A DNA stretch of 64,000 bases. Source: Sphaerospermopsis sp. SIO1G1 (GTDB lineage Bacteria; Cyanobacteriota; Cyanobacteriia; Cyanobacteriales; Nostocaceae). Positions 1-11,207 of this stretch are shown here, in pieces (the first letter of the stretch is position 1; each line of letters starts with the position of its first letter). Made by a program: the position numbers and the translations under genes. The DNA is taken from contig JAAHFX010000002.1 of assembly GCA_010672785.1 (NCBI GenBank), positions 325,493 through 389,492 of the forward strand, in the 5' to 3' direction. Under the pieces are notes generated by a model that did no database searches, was not told the origin of the DNA, and saw only the letters and a list, made by a program, of their open reading frames with translations.

Positions 1-137
1 AGCACAAAACAAAACTCTCCAGCTTTGACAGCTTGATATAAATCTGTATCTGCTTTGCGTGTCACATAACTGGGTGCATTAGGGGGTAAACTCCCACCAT
101 ACTGATACTGATAATGTGGGGTTACAGCTTTATTCAT
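1..137 (-). CDS. N-terminus of AAA-like (STAND-type) ATPase domain protein, truncated by window edge
   Basis: Reverse-strand translation [45 protein letters not shown] resembles the YxxGGSLPxxAPxYVxRxADxDLYxxLKxGEFC start of cyanobacterial AAA-like domain proteins. Confidence 0.7.
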   Translation of the reverse strand, partial: MNKAVTPHYQYQYGGSLPPNAPSYVTRKADTDLYQAVKAGEFCFV

Positions 138-505
138 AAGTCTCTATTATCATCAAGTTTTTATATTAAGTTGACACCTGTGATTGCTCTTAATTTCACC
201 GTAATCTGATAAAACCACAGTATAACAATTTAAATCAGTACGTAAGTAAAAACACACGTAAACAATAAGATTTAACAATATAACGAGCCAAAATAGGTTA
301 ATCCTAGTAAAATTAGGTGTAGCCAAGCAATATTAGGGAACAGGGATTTTTGTTTGTTCCGAAAATGTTAAATTAATCTTACTCAGGTACTTAATACTCT
401 TAAACAGAAAATCTCCCACCCATATAATGTAGCAGGAGATCATTATTGCTATTAAATCAAACTCTCTGCGCCTGGAGCGCCTCTGCGTGCAAAAAACATC
501 ACTCA

Positions 506-3500
506 TTACACCAACACAAACTGACTAGCATCACTCACATCCAAACTCCCAACTTGAATACCACTCAAAACTGCCAGAATTTGATTATCAAAACTAACAT
601 GAGTATCACTACCCACCTGACTTAACTCCAGTGTAGATGTGGTAATACCCAAACCGACAGCACCACTAACACCAATTACATCAGTACCAACTTGGAAGTC
701 AACAATTGTGTTTGCATTTTGTGGTAATTCAACATTTGCAATCCAAAATTGATCATTACCAGCACCACCAGCAATTAAATTATCGCCACCTTCTTGTACA
801 AAAAACTGATCATTACCATCACCACCCAAAACTCGATCATTCTTACCCAGGTAGAAAATATCATTTCCTGCACCACCAGACATCCGGTTTCCACCTTCAG
901 CGTCGGTAGCGTCAAATCTATCATTACCAGTACCACCAAAAACTCTATCTTTGCGATTTACGTAGATAGTATCATCGTCACTACCCAGAAAAATCCGGTT
1001 CTCTTCTACGTTAGCAGCACCCAGGACTAAATCTACAGAATCTCTACCTGCTCCTGTAAAGAGAATATCTTGTATTCCATCAAAACCACTATTGGGAATG
1101 GGGAAAATATCATCATCACCAGGTGTACCGACGGGAGATAATTCAGGAGTGTTGTTATTTTCTGTGAATGTTAGAGTTGCTAAAATTGGATCATGATCAC
1201 TTGCACGTTGAGAATTGTCCACAAATTCACTGTTAACATGAACAATATCAACATCTGCATCTGCACTCAAGTTATTGCTGACTAAGATATGATCCAGGGA
1301 TTGGGAGTTACTACGGAAAATGAAAGTATAGCGTTCATCTTCTGGAATATTATTGGTGAGGTTAGTTAAAACAGGATTATCACCACCTGCAACAATCTCT
1401 AATGGTGAAATAAATTCAAATTCATTCAAATCACCAAGCACAACAACATTAGCATCAGCATCAGTCGCTAAAACCTGATCTACAAAATTATTTACTGCTT
1501 CAGCTTGAGCTTGACGTTCGTCTAAAGAACCATTAATTGTAACATCTTCCTGGCCATTACCAGCAGATTCACCACCCACAGAAGGTTGATTGACACCAAA
1601 TAAAGGACTACTACCACCTTTGGATGAGAAATGATTGTTAACTACTGTGACTTCTTCACCATTGAAACTGAAATCTGCAATTAGGGGTAAACGACTATCG
1701 GTAAAAGCGGTAAGGGAAGCAGAGGGTACTGTTTGGACAGAATTTGCTACCAAATCCACACGACTATCATTATAGAGGAAAGCGTTACGGATATTTCCTC
1801 CTGGTTGGCCACCACCGTTGTTGTTGGTAATGAAGGTGTTATCAATAAATTGGTAATTAATTCCACCCGCAGTATTGATAGCATCAACTAAGGTTTGGAG
1901 GGTTACACTAGCACTGGTGACACCATCATCACTACTACCAGTGTTGTCTTGAATTTCCTGTAAAGCAATGATATCAGGACTTTGCAAATTGTTGATAATA
2001 TGATTTGCGATCGCCTCAAATCTTCCATTCGCTATATCTGTATCACCATCATTATCGTTGGGATCTAAATTGAGAACATTGTAGGTAGCGATCGCTAAGG
2101 TATCATCATCTTTGGTTAAGGTGGTGACTTTTGGTTGCAGGTTAGCAGACTGAACATTGCTGGAGAAGTCTTCGGTAGGAATGATTTCAAAGTTACCAAA
2201 AGCATAACCAATCACACCAGTAACATCACCCAATCTATCACCAACATTGACATTGGGGAAGTCAAAATCAAACACTCCACCATCTTCGTCAACTTGGATA
2301 CGTTCAGGGTTAAAATCATCTGGTGTAATATTAAGTGTGCCACGTTGACTCAAACCAGTTGCACCAGTACCATTATCAACTACAGCATAAATTTCTCCAA
2401 ATCGGTTAGTAGGACTCACAGCAAGTAAATCTGTCGCTGTGACTCGCATTCCTTCCAGAGATTCAAAGAAATCAATCCCGTCAGTTTGCGGATCAAAGGA
2501 TGTCAACCCATCGTCATCAATGATTTGGGTAGGAGGTACTCTTCCACCTGCACCAATAATTACCGCATCGGGTAAAGTATTACCGCTGGAAAGAATATTG
2601 ATAGTAGGATTACCACTGATTTGAGTAGTAGAAAGATTACCTGTACTTGTGCCACCGGGGGTAAATTCACTGACTGTTCCGGTAACGGTAATCGAGTCAC
2701 CGACACTAACTGTGGGAGTGCTACCTGTAAATACAAAAATCCCTTCAGATGTAGCAATATCATTATCAGGGTTAGGATCTTGGAAATAAAATCCATTGGA
2801 ATCAACAGCCGTAACAATACCAGGCACATCTGTAACATTTTGTCCCAGTAAAGGTGATGTGTGATCTGTACCTTGAATGGTGTGAATGCGGATAGATGGA
2901 GTAGTCGCTACGGTAAATGCTGTGTTGGTAAAAGGTACATCTGGAGCTACTGTATCAGCACTTTGATCACCACTACCATCTTGAGCAATCCAATTGTTAG
3001 GATCATTTATAATTGGTAGATAGTCGGTAAAATTGCTTTGGTTAGTGCGATCGCCTGTAAAACTAGCAATATCCACACCAGAACCAGAAGTTAAGGAAGA
3101 TAAATCTAAAGCATTGACTCCAGCAGTTAAACCAGTATTAGTCAGTGTACCATTACTATTACTAACACCACCTGCGGCGATCGCTGTGATAAATGTAGGT
3201 GATGCTGGAGATCCTTGATAAGCATAGACTAATTCACCACTAGCACTAAATCCTCTATTGTTACCTCTACCTGGTACAGGTTGGATAATTGTTCCTGTAC
3301 TAGCGGTAATGTTTCCAGAACCAATATTATCTATAAAGACAATTGTTCCAGCAGTAATTAAGCTATTAGATGTCCAGCTAAAAGCTCCTTCGTTGGTATC
3401 ATTCCAATTAGTACCATTCCATTCATTGTCTTCAAAAATAATGACTTCATTGGGATTAATATCAACCAACGCGACAAAAGCAAGATTGTCACTAGCATCA

Positions 3501-3544
3501 GCATTAAAACCTACAAAAGCGATATTTCCTGTGGTAAGTGCCAT
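506..3544 (-). CDS. ExeM/NucH-family extracellular endonuclease with C-terminal RTX-like glycine/aspartate repeats
   Basis: 1012 aa; endonuclease/exonuclease/phosphatase motifs (IATYNVLNLDPND, DIIALQEIQD, VVVLGDLNEFE, ASDHDPILATL) and GGxGNDxF repeats near the C-terminus. Confidence 0.9.
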   Translation of the reverse strand: MALTTGNIAFVGFNADASDNLAFVALVDINPNEVIIFEDNEWNGTNWNDTNEGAFSWTSNSLITAGTIVFIDNIGSGNITASTGTIIQPVPGRGNNRGFSASGELVYAYQGSPASPTFITAIAAGGVSNSNGTLTNTGLTAGVNALDLSSLTSGSGVDIASFTGDRTNQSNFTDYLPIINDPNNWIAQDGSGDQSADTVAPDVPFTNTAFTVATTPSIRIHTIQGTDHTSPLLGQNVTDVPGIVTAVDSNGFYFQDPNPDNDIATSEGIFVFTGSTPTVSVGDSITVTGTVSEFTPGGTSTGNLSTTQISGNPTINILSSGNTLPDAVIIGAGGRVPPTQIIDDDGLTSFDPQTDGIDFFESLEGMRVTATDLLAVSPTNRFGEIYAVVDNGTGATGLSQRGTLNITPDDFNPERIQVDEDGGVFDFDFPNVNVGDRLGDVTGVIGYAFGNFEIIPTEDFSSNVQSANLQPKVTTLTKDDDTLAIATYNVLNLDPNDNDGDTDIANGRFEAIANHIINNLQSPDIIALQEIQDNTGSSDDGVTSASVTLQTLVDAINTAGGINYQFIDNTFITNNNGGGQPGGNIRNAFLYNDSRVDLVANSVQTVPSASLTAFTDSRLPLIADFSFNGEEVTVVNNHFSSKGGSSPLFGVNQPSVGGESAGNGQEDVTINGSLDERQAQAEAVNNFVDQVLATDADANVVVLGDLNEFEFISPLEIVAGGDNPVLTNLTNNIPEDERYTFIFRSNSQSLDHILVSNNLSADADVDIVHVNSEFVDNSQRASDHDPILATLTFTENNNTPELSPVGTPGDDDIFPIPNSGFDGIQDILFTGAGRDSVDLVLGAANVEENRIFLGSDDDTIYVNRKDRVFGGTGNDRFDATDAEGGNRMSGGAGNDIFYLGKNDRVLGGDGNDQFFVQEGGDNLIAGGAGNDQFWIANVELPQNANTIVDFQVGTDVIGVSGAVGLGITTSTLELSQVGSDTHVSFDNQILAVLSGIQVGSLDVSDASQFVLV

Positions 3545-3895
3545 AATTGCAATTTCCCCTAGATGGTGAGTGTCCTATTTAGTAGGTTTGCTCAATTTGT
3601 TTAAGAGAAAAGAAAGTAAGCGTTATTGGAAGATTATCAATCAATAGATAATAAATTTTGTTTATAGTAATGAAACTCCTGTGGGGTGGGCATCTTGCCC
3701 GCCAATAGTCTACCTATAAAATACTATCATTGCTAGGCAAAGAAGCAATCTCAAAACCCCACGCTTCATGAAAATGCGTAAAAACATTAGTCATTTTACT
3801 CCCGTCAGGAAGTAGTTTAACTTCATCATAAATTTAATACATAAAAATTACTTATATAGACCAGAAAGTATTATCCAGTAAGTGTTTGCACGCTA

Positions 3896-3906
3896 CCCCC
3901 CCCCCC
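3896..3906. repeat. 11-bp poly-C homopolymer
   Basis: ctaccccccccccc direct read, about 130 bp upstream of the PEP-CTERM gene start. Confidence 0.9.
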
Positions 3907-4036
3907 GAACAAAGTATTTTTTCTGACCGTGAATCTTCCGTAAAGATGGGAAAAATTGCTTTACAGGTATTAAAAAGCCGTAATAGCATCAGTGGTATTG
4001 AAAGTAATAAAACACTCATTGTTCAGGAAGAATACT

Positions 4037-4711
4037 ATGACCACCATAAATGTCTTGAAAAAGTTATCAATGGCTACCGCAGGTGCAGCAGTAATGGCAC
4101 TGACAACCGTTGGTATGAACCAGGCAGAGGCTTCAACAATTGTTCTTGATTTTGAAGGAGTGGGGAACTTAAATCCTGTTGGTGATTTCTATAATGATGA
4201 TTATGGTATCACTTTCTCTCCTAATACCTTGGGTCTTGTTGATTCTGATGCAGGTGGAAGTGGCAATTTTGGTGGTGAACCCAGTGGTGATACAGGCGCC
4301 TTCTTTTTAGGTGGCGGTGCAGCAGTGATGAACGTAGCAAACGGATTTACAGATGGTTTTTCGTTTTTTTATTCGTCACCCTTTATTCCTGGATTTGTAA
4401 ACGTATATGATGGATTAAATGGAACTGGTAACTTACTTACTTCTTTAAGTTTACCATTGACACCACGCAACGGTGCCCCTGACCCAACAGGTGTTTTTAG
4501 CCCATTTCTACCTTTTGGTGCATCCTTTTCAGGTGTGGCTAAATCTGTTGATTTCGGTGGTGCTGCAAATGCAATCGTTTTTGACAATATCACTTTAGGT
4601 TCTGCTACTCCTGTTGTTGTACCCGAACCCGCTTCCCTCATCGGTATTTTAGGTTTAGGTGCGTTTGGTGTCACCACTCTCCGCAAACGCAAATCTACAG
4701 TTAAATCATAA
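4037..4711 (+). CDS. PEP-CTERM sorting domain-containing protein
   Basis: C-terminus VVPEPASLIGILGLGAFGVTTLRKRKS; N-terminal signal-like sequence; start chosen at MTTINVLKK downstream of an AGGAAG RBS (ORF track opens at 3992). Confidence 0.85.
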   Translation: MTTINVLKKLSMATAGAAVMALTTVGMNQAEASTIVLDFEGVGNLNPVGDFYNDDYGITFSPNTLGLVDSDAGGSGNFGGEPSGDTGAFFLGGGAAVMNVANGFTDGFSFFYSSPFIPGFVNVYDGLNGTGNLLTSLSLPLTPRNGAPDPTGVFSPFLPFGASFSGVAKSVDFGGAANAIVFDNITLGSATPVVVPEPASLIGILGLGAFGVTTLRKRKSTVKS

Positions 4712-4740
4712 AATTGATTACTATCTATAATTCTACTTCT

Positions 4741-4763
4741 GCCGTGTCAAATTTCGACATGGC
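4741..4763 (+). terminator. Rho-independent-type hairpin after PEP-CTERM gene
   Basis: GCCGTGTC-AAATTTC-GACATGGC stem (one G-U) followed by ATTTTTGT. Confidence 0.7.
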
Positions 4764-4860
4764 ATTTTTGTCTGCATCAGGATGTCCAGGATTTGAGGAT
4801 TTACAGGATGAGAACAGCGATTTTCTCACCTATTAGCAATTAGCAATTACCAGTTTCCAA

Positions 4861-5028
4861 GGTATTTTAGGTTTAGGCTCTTTTGGTGTCACTACTCTCC
4901 GCAAACGCAAATCCACCGTCAAAGCATAATATTGATAACTACACATAATTCTACTTCAGCCGTGTCAAATTTCGACATGGCATTTTTGTCAGAATCAGGA
5001 TGTCCAGGATTTGAGGATTTACAGGATT
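4861..5028 (+). pseudogene. Tandem duplicate of the PEP-CTERM tail plus terminator
   Basis: Near-identical to 4643..4809: encodes GILGLGSFGVTTLRKRKSTVKA*, then the same hairpin and the same gatgtccaggatttgaggatttacaggat. Confidence 0.8.
4959..4981 (+). terminator. Duplicated terminator hairpin
   Basis: gccgtgtcaaatttcgacatggc followed by atttttgtc, same as 4741..4763. Confidence 0.65.
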
Positions 5029-5111
5029 GTGATATTTAAGACAGGTAGGGTGCGTTACGCCTTTGCCTAGCACACCCTACAAATACTATAAATACTTCTT
5101 GATTCATTTTT

Positions 5112-5600
5112 TTATTCTTTAGCAATTTGGATAACTTTTTGATATAAATTATTACTAATCCAGAAATTATTATCAGTAATTAGTTCGTCAATAATAGATT
5201 TAATATTAGGAATCAACCCTTTTTGTTTAGCCTCTAGTAAAACTCCTAATAATCAACTTACCTTTTTAATTCCTAAATTTTGAGCGACTTTTCGACCTTT
5301 TCTTTCATCAAGCAGTAATAAATCAGCATTTAATTCTAAAGCGAGAACAATTGCTTCAGCTTCTCCAAAATCTAGCTCATTTAAAAGTTCATTAACTTGA
5401 TTATTATTACTTACTAAATGAACATTAATCCAAGATAAATTTTGAACTTCTGTTGTTCCTGGAACTAAATAGCCAACATTGACTATTTCATCATAAACAG
5501 CTTGGGGAATAATCACTTGATCATAGAGTTGATGCAATAGTTCAAGATGTCCAACTGCGGCTAAATTGGTCAGGGAAGTGGTGTCACTAATGATAATCAT
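5112..5600 (-). pseudogene. DUF3368 / PIN-like toxin interrupted by in-frame TGA
   Basis: ORF 5253..5600 ends LGIKKVS*; the same frame continues LLGVLLEAKQKGLIPNIKSIIDELITDNNFWISNNLYQKVIQIAKE* to 5112, the expected family C-terminus. Confidence 0.8.
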
Positions 5601-5842
5601 AATCTTCCCATTTCTTGTAAAGTTTTAATATCTTCTTCTAATTCAGCGACATCATAGTGAATATAAATATTACGTTGAGCTAGTTCTTTTTGAAATTCCA
5701 GTACATTCATTTCCGCTAGACGACGAGCTTTACCGATGCTAATTTTATCTTTTTCAAAAAGCATAATCGCTATTTCTAGCTTTAATTCACTTTCTGTCAT
5801 TTTTGTTGCTTGAATAATATCATCAGAGATGAGAATAGTCAT
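5597..5842 (-). CDS. UPF0175 family antitoxin
   Basis: 81 aa ISDDIIQATKMTESELKLEIAIMLFEKDKISIGKARRLAEMNVLEFQKELAQRNI; ATGA overlap with the toxin gene. Confidence 0.85.
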   Translation of the reverse strand: MTILISDDIIQATKMTESELKLEIAIMLFEKDKISIGKARRLAEMNVLEFQKELAQRNIYIHYDVAELEEDIKTLQEMGRL

Positions 5843-6012
5843 GGTTATATTTTTCCCTTGTTCAAGTTATTATTATAGATTATTATAGCATTTTCGTATC
5901 TACTACAAATTTACTCAAAAGATGTTAACTGTGGAATATACATTTTTAATAATGTCAGAAATCACCTAATATCACCAAATCCTAATGCCTATGGGGGTCG
6001 AGCGTAGAAGAA

Positions 6013-6327
6013 TTAAGATTGAAGTAACGCTAAACGAGCTTGTAAATCAGACCACATTTGATAAAAAGCACTCCATTCTACAAAATCAGTTTTATCTCCT
6101 AATTGACCAGTTTTAAACTGCTGATAAAACTCTGCTGATGATAATTGATACTGTTGCTCAAATAATTGCAAATCGGTTTCTAATGCTTTGATTTCCTGTT
6201 GAATGTGTTCTCTTTCCTGATGAATAATCTTTCTGAGTGATACAACTAAAATATCGCTATATCCTCCTTGTTGAGAAAATGCTTCTAGAACTTTTAATTG
6301 ATTGATTATTTATGCTTGATTTGTCAT
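6013..6327 (-). pseudogene. Small conserved coiled-coil protein with premature stop at codon 6
   Basis: Manual translation MTNQA*IINQLKVLEAFSQQGGYSDILVVSLRKIIHQEREHIQQEIKALETDLQLFEQQYQLSSAEFYQQFKTGQLGDKTDFVEWSAFYQMWSDLQARLALLQS*; absent from the ORF track. Confidence 0.55.
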
Positions 6328-6420
6328 AATTACTATTTAATTTATGATCAGTGATTAAGAAAAACTCAAATATGTAGGGGTTTAGCACTACTAAACCCTG
6401 ACCTTTGTACTGGGCAAAAT

Positions 6421-7353
6421 TTACTGAAATCTAGCTATTAATTCCTCACGAGATAATTGTAAAAGCAAAGGAGTAAATTCTTCTCTATTCATCGCCAGAA
6501 GAGGATTAATAATAGTTGCTAATTGTGGATCTATGTCTCCAAAACGCACTTGTAAAATACTTTCAATCATCGCCCTTCTTTCTCTGTCTATTCCCTCTTC
6601 TTGCCCCTCTTGTCTGCCTTCTTGTCGTTCTTGTTGTTTAATTCCTTCTAATTGTTGTTGATATATTTCCGATAATTTCATAATTAACTCCTGATCATCT
6701 TTATCAATATCTTGTTCTTGACGCTGACGAGCTGATAAAACAGCAATTAGGTTATGCACTAATTCTATGATATCCTCCAGAAACGGGTTATTATTTGCCA
6801 GTTCCTCTAATTCTTCTATTGCTTGTCGTTGTATCTTTCCTCTTCCTAGTATCCGCAAGAATAGTGTTTCCGGTGTACTGGGTAGTTGATGAATCACAAT
6901 AAGTACAGTTTTCAATCCTGGAGGAAAAAAATAAATACCTTTTCCCCAACTCTCTTCATCCAGATTCCCATTAAAACTGTCTAAAATTTCTGCTGATGCT
7001 GTAGGAGTTAAAATCCATAGCTGGGGTAATTCGATTTCGTTAATTCGCGTGTTATTGCGTTTAGCTTGCCTCTCTAATTCTGCATAACTGTCAAATAATT
7101 TACTTATACAACTGCGAATTTCACTTTTGTTGACAGGGTTACGGAATGGCTCGAATATGGCGGAATTTGCAGCCATCTTCCCAAGTATTCCCAGTGTTTC
7201 CAGATTTTGCGTGGGTTGGTCTGAGGGTGTGAATAGTACATCAATCTCTCTGACTTCAGCGGTAACATCCTTACTGGTTTCTACTTGACCATAGGGTGTT
7301 AAAAGTTCTGTGAGATACTGTTTTGCGAATTGATCATGTATAAAACGAGTCAT
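6421..7353 (-). CDS. Rpn-like / DUF4351-type putative nuclease of cyanobacteria
   Basis: MTRFIHDQFAKQYLTELLTPYGQVETSKDVTAEVREIDVLF N-terminus and RQEGRQEGQEEG hinge before a DUF4351-like C-terminus. Confidence 0.7.
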   Translation of the reverse strand: MTRFIHDQFAKQYLTELLTPYGQVETSKDVTAEVREIDVLFTPSDQPTQNLETLGILGKMAANSAIFEPFRNPVNKSEIRSCISKLFDSYAELERQAKRNNTRINEIELPQLWILTPTASAEILDSFNGNLDEESWGKGIYFFPPGLKTVLIVIHQLPSTPETLFLRILGRGKIQRQAIEELEELANNNPFLEDIIELVHNLIAVLSARQRQEQDIDKDDQELIMKLSEIYQQQLEGIKQQERQEGRQEGQEEGIDRERRAMIESILQVRFGDIDPQLATIINPLLAMNREEFTPLLLQLSREELIARFQ

Positions 7354-7602
7354 TTATATCGTGATTAAGTAATACAAATATATTGTCTTAGCATTTTTAA
7401 TCTAATGGTAAGAGCAGAACACACGCTGCAAGCGATCGCGTATTTACAGACCCAAATAGTCAAGCTATTCCAGAAGTCGGGGATCTAGTGGGGGATAAAG
7501 TTTTAATAATGAATTTAAGGCAAAGATGGGGTCGTTCAATGCTAACCTTAAAGATGATATCGCTTGATCTTAGGTCTTGAAAAGACCAACTCTGAAAAAT
7601 AG

Positions 7603-9072
<1,470 letters not shown>

Positions 9073-9083
9073 TTCGTAATTTG

Positions 9084-9130
9084 TAATTCGTAATTCGTAA
9101 TTTATGACACAAATTGCGAATTATGAATTA
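9084..9130 (+). promoter_or_regulatory. 20-bp stem hairpin in beta-epsilon intergenic region, built from AATTCGT heptads
   Basis: TAATTCGTAATTCGTAATTT / loop ATGACAC / AAATTGCGAATTATGAATTA, fully paired with two G-U wobbles. Confidence 0.75.
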
Positions 9131-9163
9131 CCAATCGCCAATCATAAGTAGAAATTAAAGAAT

Positions 9164-9577
9164 ATGACTCTGACCGTTCGTGTAATTTCCCCAGATAAAA
9201 CTGTTTGGGATGCTCCTGCTGATGAAGTAGTTTTACCTAGCACTACTGGTCAGTTAGGTGTATTAACTGGACACGCACCCATGCTTACAGCATTAGACAC
9301 AGGTGTAATGCGTGTACGTGCTGATAAAAATTCCAACTGGCAAGCGATCGCCCTATTGGGTGGTTTTGCTGAAGTAGATGAAGACGAAGTTACTATTTTA
9401 GTAAATAGTGCTGAACGTGGTGATGCTATTGACTTAGAAGAAGCTCGTAAAGCTTACAGCGAAGCACAAACTCAATTAAATAAAGTATCTTCAGAAGATC
9501 GTCAAGCTCAAATCCAAGCAACCCAGGCATTCAAACGCGCTCGCGCCCGTTTGCAAGCAGCTGGCGGTTCGGTGTAA
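9164..9577 (+). CDS. atpC: F0F1 ATP synthase subunit epsilon
   Basis: [47 protein letters not shown]. Confidence 0.97.
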   Translation: MTLTVRVISPDKTVWDAPADEVVLPSTTGQLGVLTGHAPMLTALDTGVMRVRADKNSNWQAIALLGGFAEVDEDEVTILVNSAERGDAIDLEEARKAYSEAQTQLNKVSSEDRQAQIQATQAFKRARARLQAAGGSV

Positions 9578-9706
9578 TTTATATCTTGACACTCTTTACC
9601 CTATCAGGGTGAGATTCTCAGGTGAAACAGCAATTACTGGTTATTACCCATTTTGCATCGCCTAACCCAAAGGTTGATGATCCAACCACGTAAAATTCAA
9701 AAAATT

Positions 9707-9732
9707 GAGGGTGGGCAAATTTGCCTACCCTC
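9707..9732 (+). terminator. Probable terminator hairpin downstream of atpC
   Basis: GAGGGTGGGCAAATTTGCCTACCCTC near-perfect inverted repeat followed by an AT-rich stretch. Confidence 0.55.
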
Positions 9733-9876
9733 ATCTATTTAATAACAGATATGACCTAAGTAGAATGACAGGAAAAAATCAAAGTGTGTAGAGAAAGGTA
9801 AATTAACCACAAAACCTCTTATCTCTAGCCTTTTGCTTCTTTTTACCTGATCATCACGACAATTTTTTACATCTAC

Positions 9877-10404
9877 CTACTTAATATCCAACAATTCCAC
9901 ATCAAAAATCAAAGTAGCATTGGGAGGAATCACACCACCAGCACCACGCGCTCCATAACCAAGATCAGGAGGAATAATTAACTTGCGGCGATCACCGACC
10001 TTCATTGTGCTAAGTCCTTCATCCCAACCTTTAATTACCTGTCCAATACCAAACTTAAAAGTAAAAGGTTGTTTGCGATCGCGTGAACTGTCAAACTTAC
10101 TTCCATCTTCCAAAGTTCCAGTGTAGTGAACCGTAACATTTTGTCCTTTTTGTGGAGTTACATCACCGCTACCTTTTTCTAGTTCGATATACTTCAACCC
10201 AGATCCAGTAGATATCACATTTTCTTCAGACATATTATTGCTCGCTATTAAAGTATTCTGTTCTTCAATGACAGTGGTGGTAACTGGTTCAGTCTCAGAC
10301 AACTTAGCCGCAACAGCAGTATCCGGTTTACCACCCATCTGGGCTAATACCAAAACTGCAACACACAGCACCATGAAAACCACACTAAGGAAAATTCCCT
10401 TCAA
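9877..10404 (-). CDS. FKBP-type peptidyl-prolyl cis-trans isomerase
   Basis: [65 protein letters not shown]. Confidence 0.95.
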   Translation of the reverse strand: MKGIFLSVVFMVLCVAVLVLAQMGGKPDTAVAAKLSETEPVTTTVIEEQNTLIASNNMSEENVISTGSGLKYIELEKGSGDVTPQKGQNVTVHYTGTLEDGSKFDSSRDRKQPFTFKFGIGQVIKGWDEGLSTMKVGDRRKLIIPPDLGYGARGAGGVIPPNATLIFDVELLDIK

Positions 10405-10485
10405 AATTAGCCCTCCCCATTTTTAGGTACTTTGGTAATTAGATTACCAGCAGGACAAACAATAGTTTAGATCACAATAGGTATA

Positions 10486-10809
10486 TTAACGCCAGAGTTT
10501 ATTTTCCAGATCACGCAACTGACGTTCTAAACGATCTATCCTACCGCGCAACTCATCCACTTCAGACTGACGAGCAACCCCCAAATCTTGCATCATATGA
10601 CGCACTTGACGCTGCATTTGCTCTTCCCAGTTACCTTGTTCAGACTTTAACTGCTCAACCAAATCATCCATCACCACCTGAGCTTGCTCAGGATTGAGTT
10701 TCCCATCCTTAACAAGTTCATCACTAACTTGCTTGAGTTTATCCGCTACTAAAGATGTTGTACCAAGACCTACCATCATTAGCTGTTCCAACCAATTGTT
10801 GTTTTCCAT
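10486..10809 (-). CDS. Phasin-like / poly(3-hydroxyalkanoate) granule-associated-type coiled-coil protein
   Basis: 107 aa helical protein with C-terminal RGRIDRLERQLRDLENKL. Confidence 0.6.
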   Translation of the reverse strand: MENNNWLEQLMMVGLGTTSLVADKLKQVSDELVKDGKLNPEQAQVVMDDLVEQLKSEQGNWEEQMQRQVRHMMQDLGVARQSEVDELRGRIDRLERQLRDLENKLWR

Positions 10810-10898
10810 ACTTTCTACTTGTTTTTTTCTATAACAACTTAATCCTAGTTGTTTAATCTATCCCATCCCATCAAGATCAAGCTACAAGTTTAGTAAAT

Positions 10899-11024
10899 AG
10901 GACTTACGTCGCAATGACAGTACTGCGTCATTACGAGCGACAGCGACGTAATCGCAAAAATCCTGGGATTGCTTCCCTACAGTGCGTTTCAGTCGCAATG
11001 ACAAATCTTCGTTGCGTAAGTCCT
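10899..11024. mobile_element. MITE-like element, family A (long variant)
   Basis: AGGACTTACG ... CGTAAGTCCT terminal inverted repeats; internal gtcgcaatgaca / gattgcttcc core shared with other copies. Confidence 0.7.
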
Positions 11025-11207
11025 GGTAAATTTGGTTTACCAAAAAATGCCTTTAAAGCCTCTTCCTTCTGGGATAGCTTTCTGATAAAATGCTGCAAAT
11101 AGGCAGGACATTGTCTGTTGGACGAAATACTTGAAGATGAGCTATGTCTGCAACTGTTGTTTGAACCCAGAATCTCTGCATCCTGAAGGTGGGAAGTATG
11201 TCAACGG

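Noticed and set aside
706-3569. Multiple short plus-strand ORFs opposite the extracellular nuclease gene
   Set aside because: Antisense shadow ORFs of a low-complexity, well-supported 1012-aa CDS.
3886-4149. ORF 3886..4149
   Set aside because: Overlaps the signal-peptide region of the PEP-CTERM gene in another frame and begins at the poly-C tract.
10914-11102. ORF 10914..11102 on the plus strand
   Set aside because: Starts inside a MITE-like element; no recognisable protein features.
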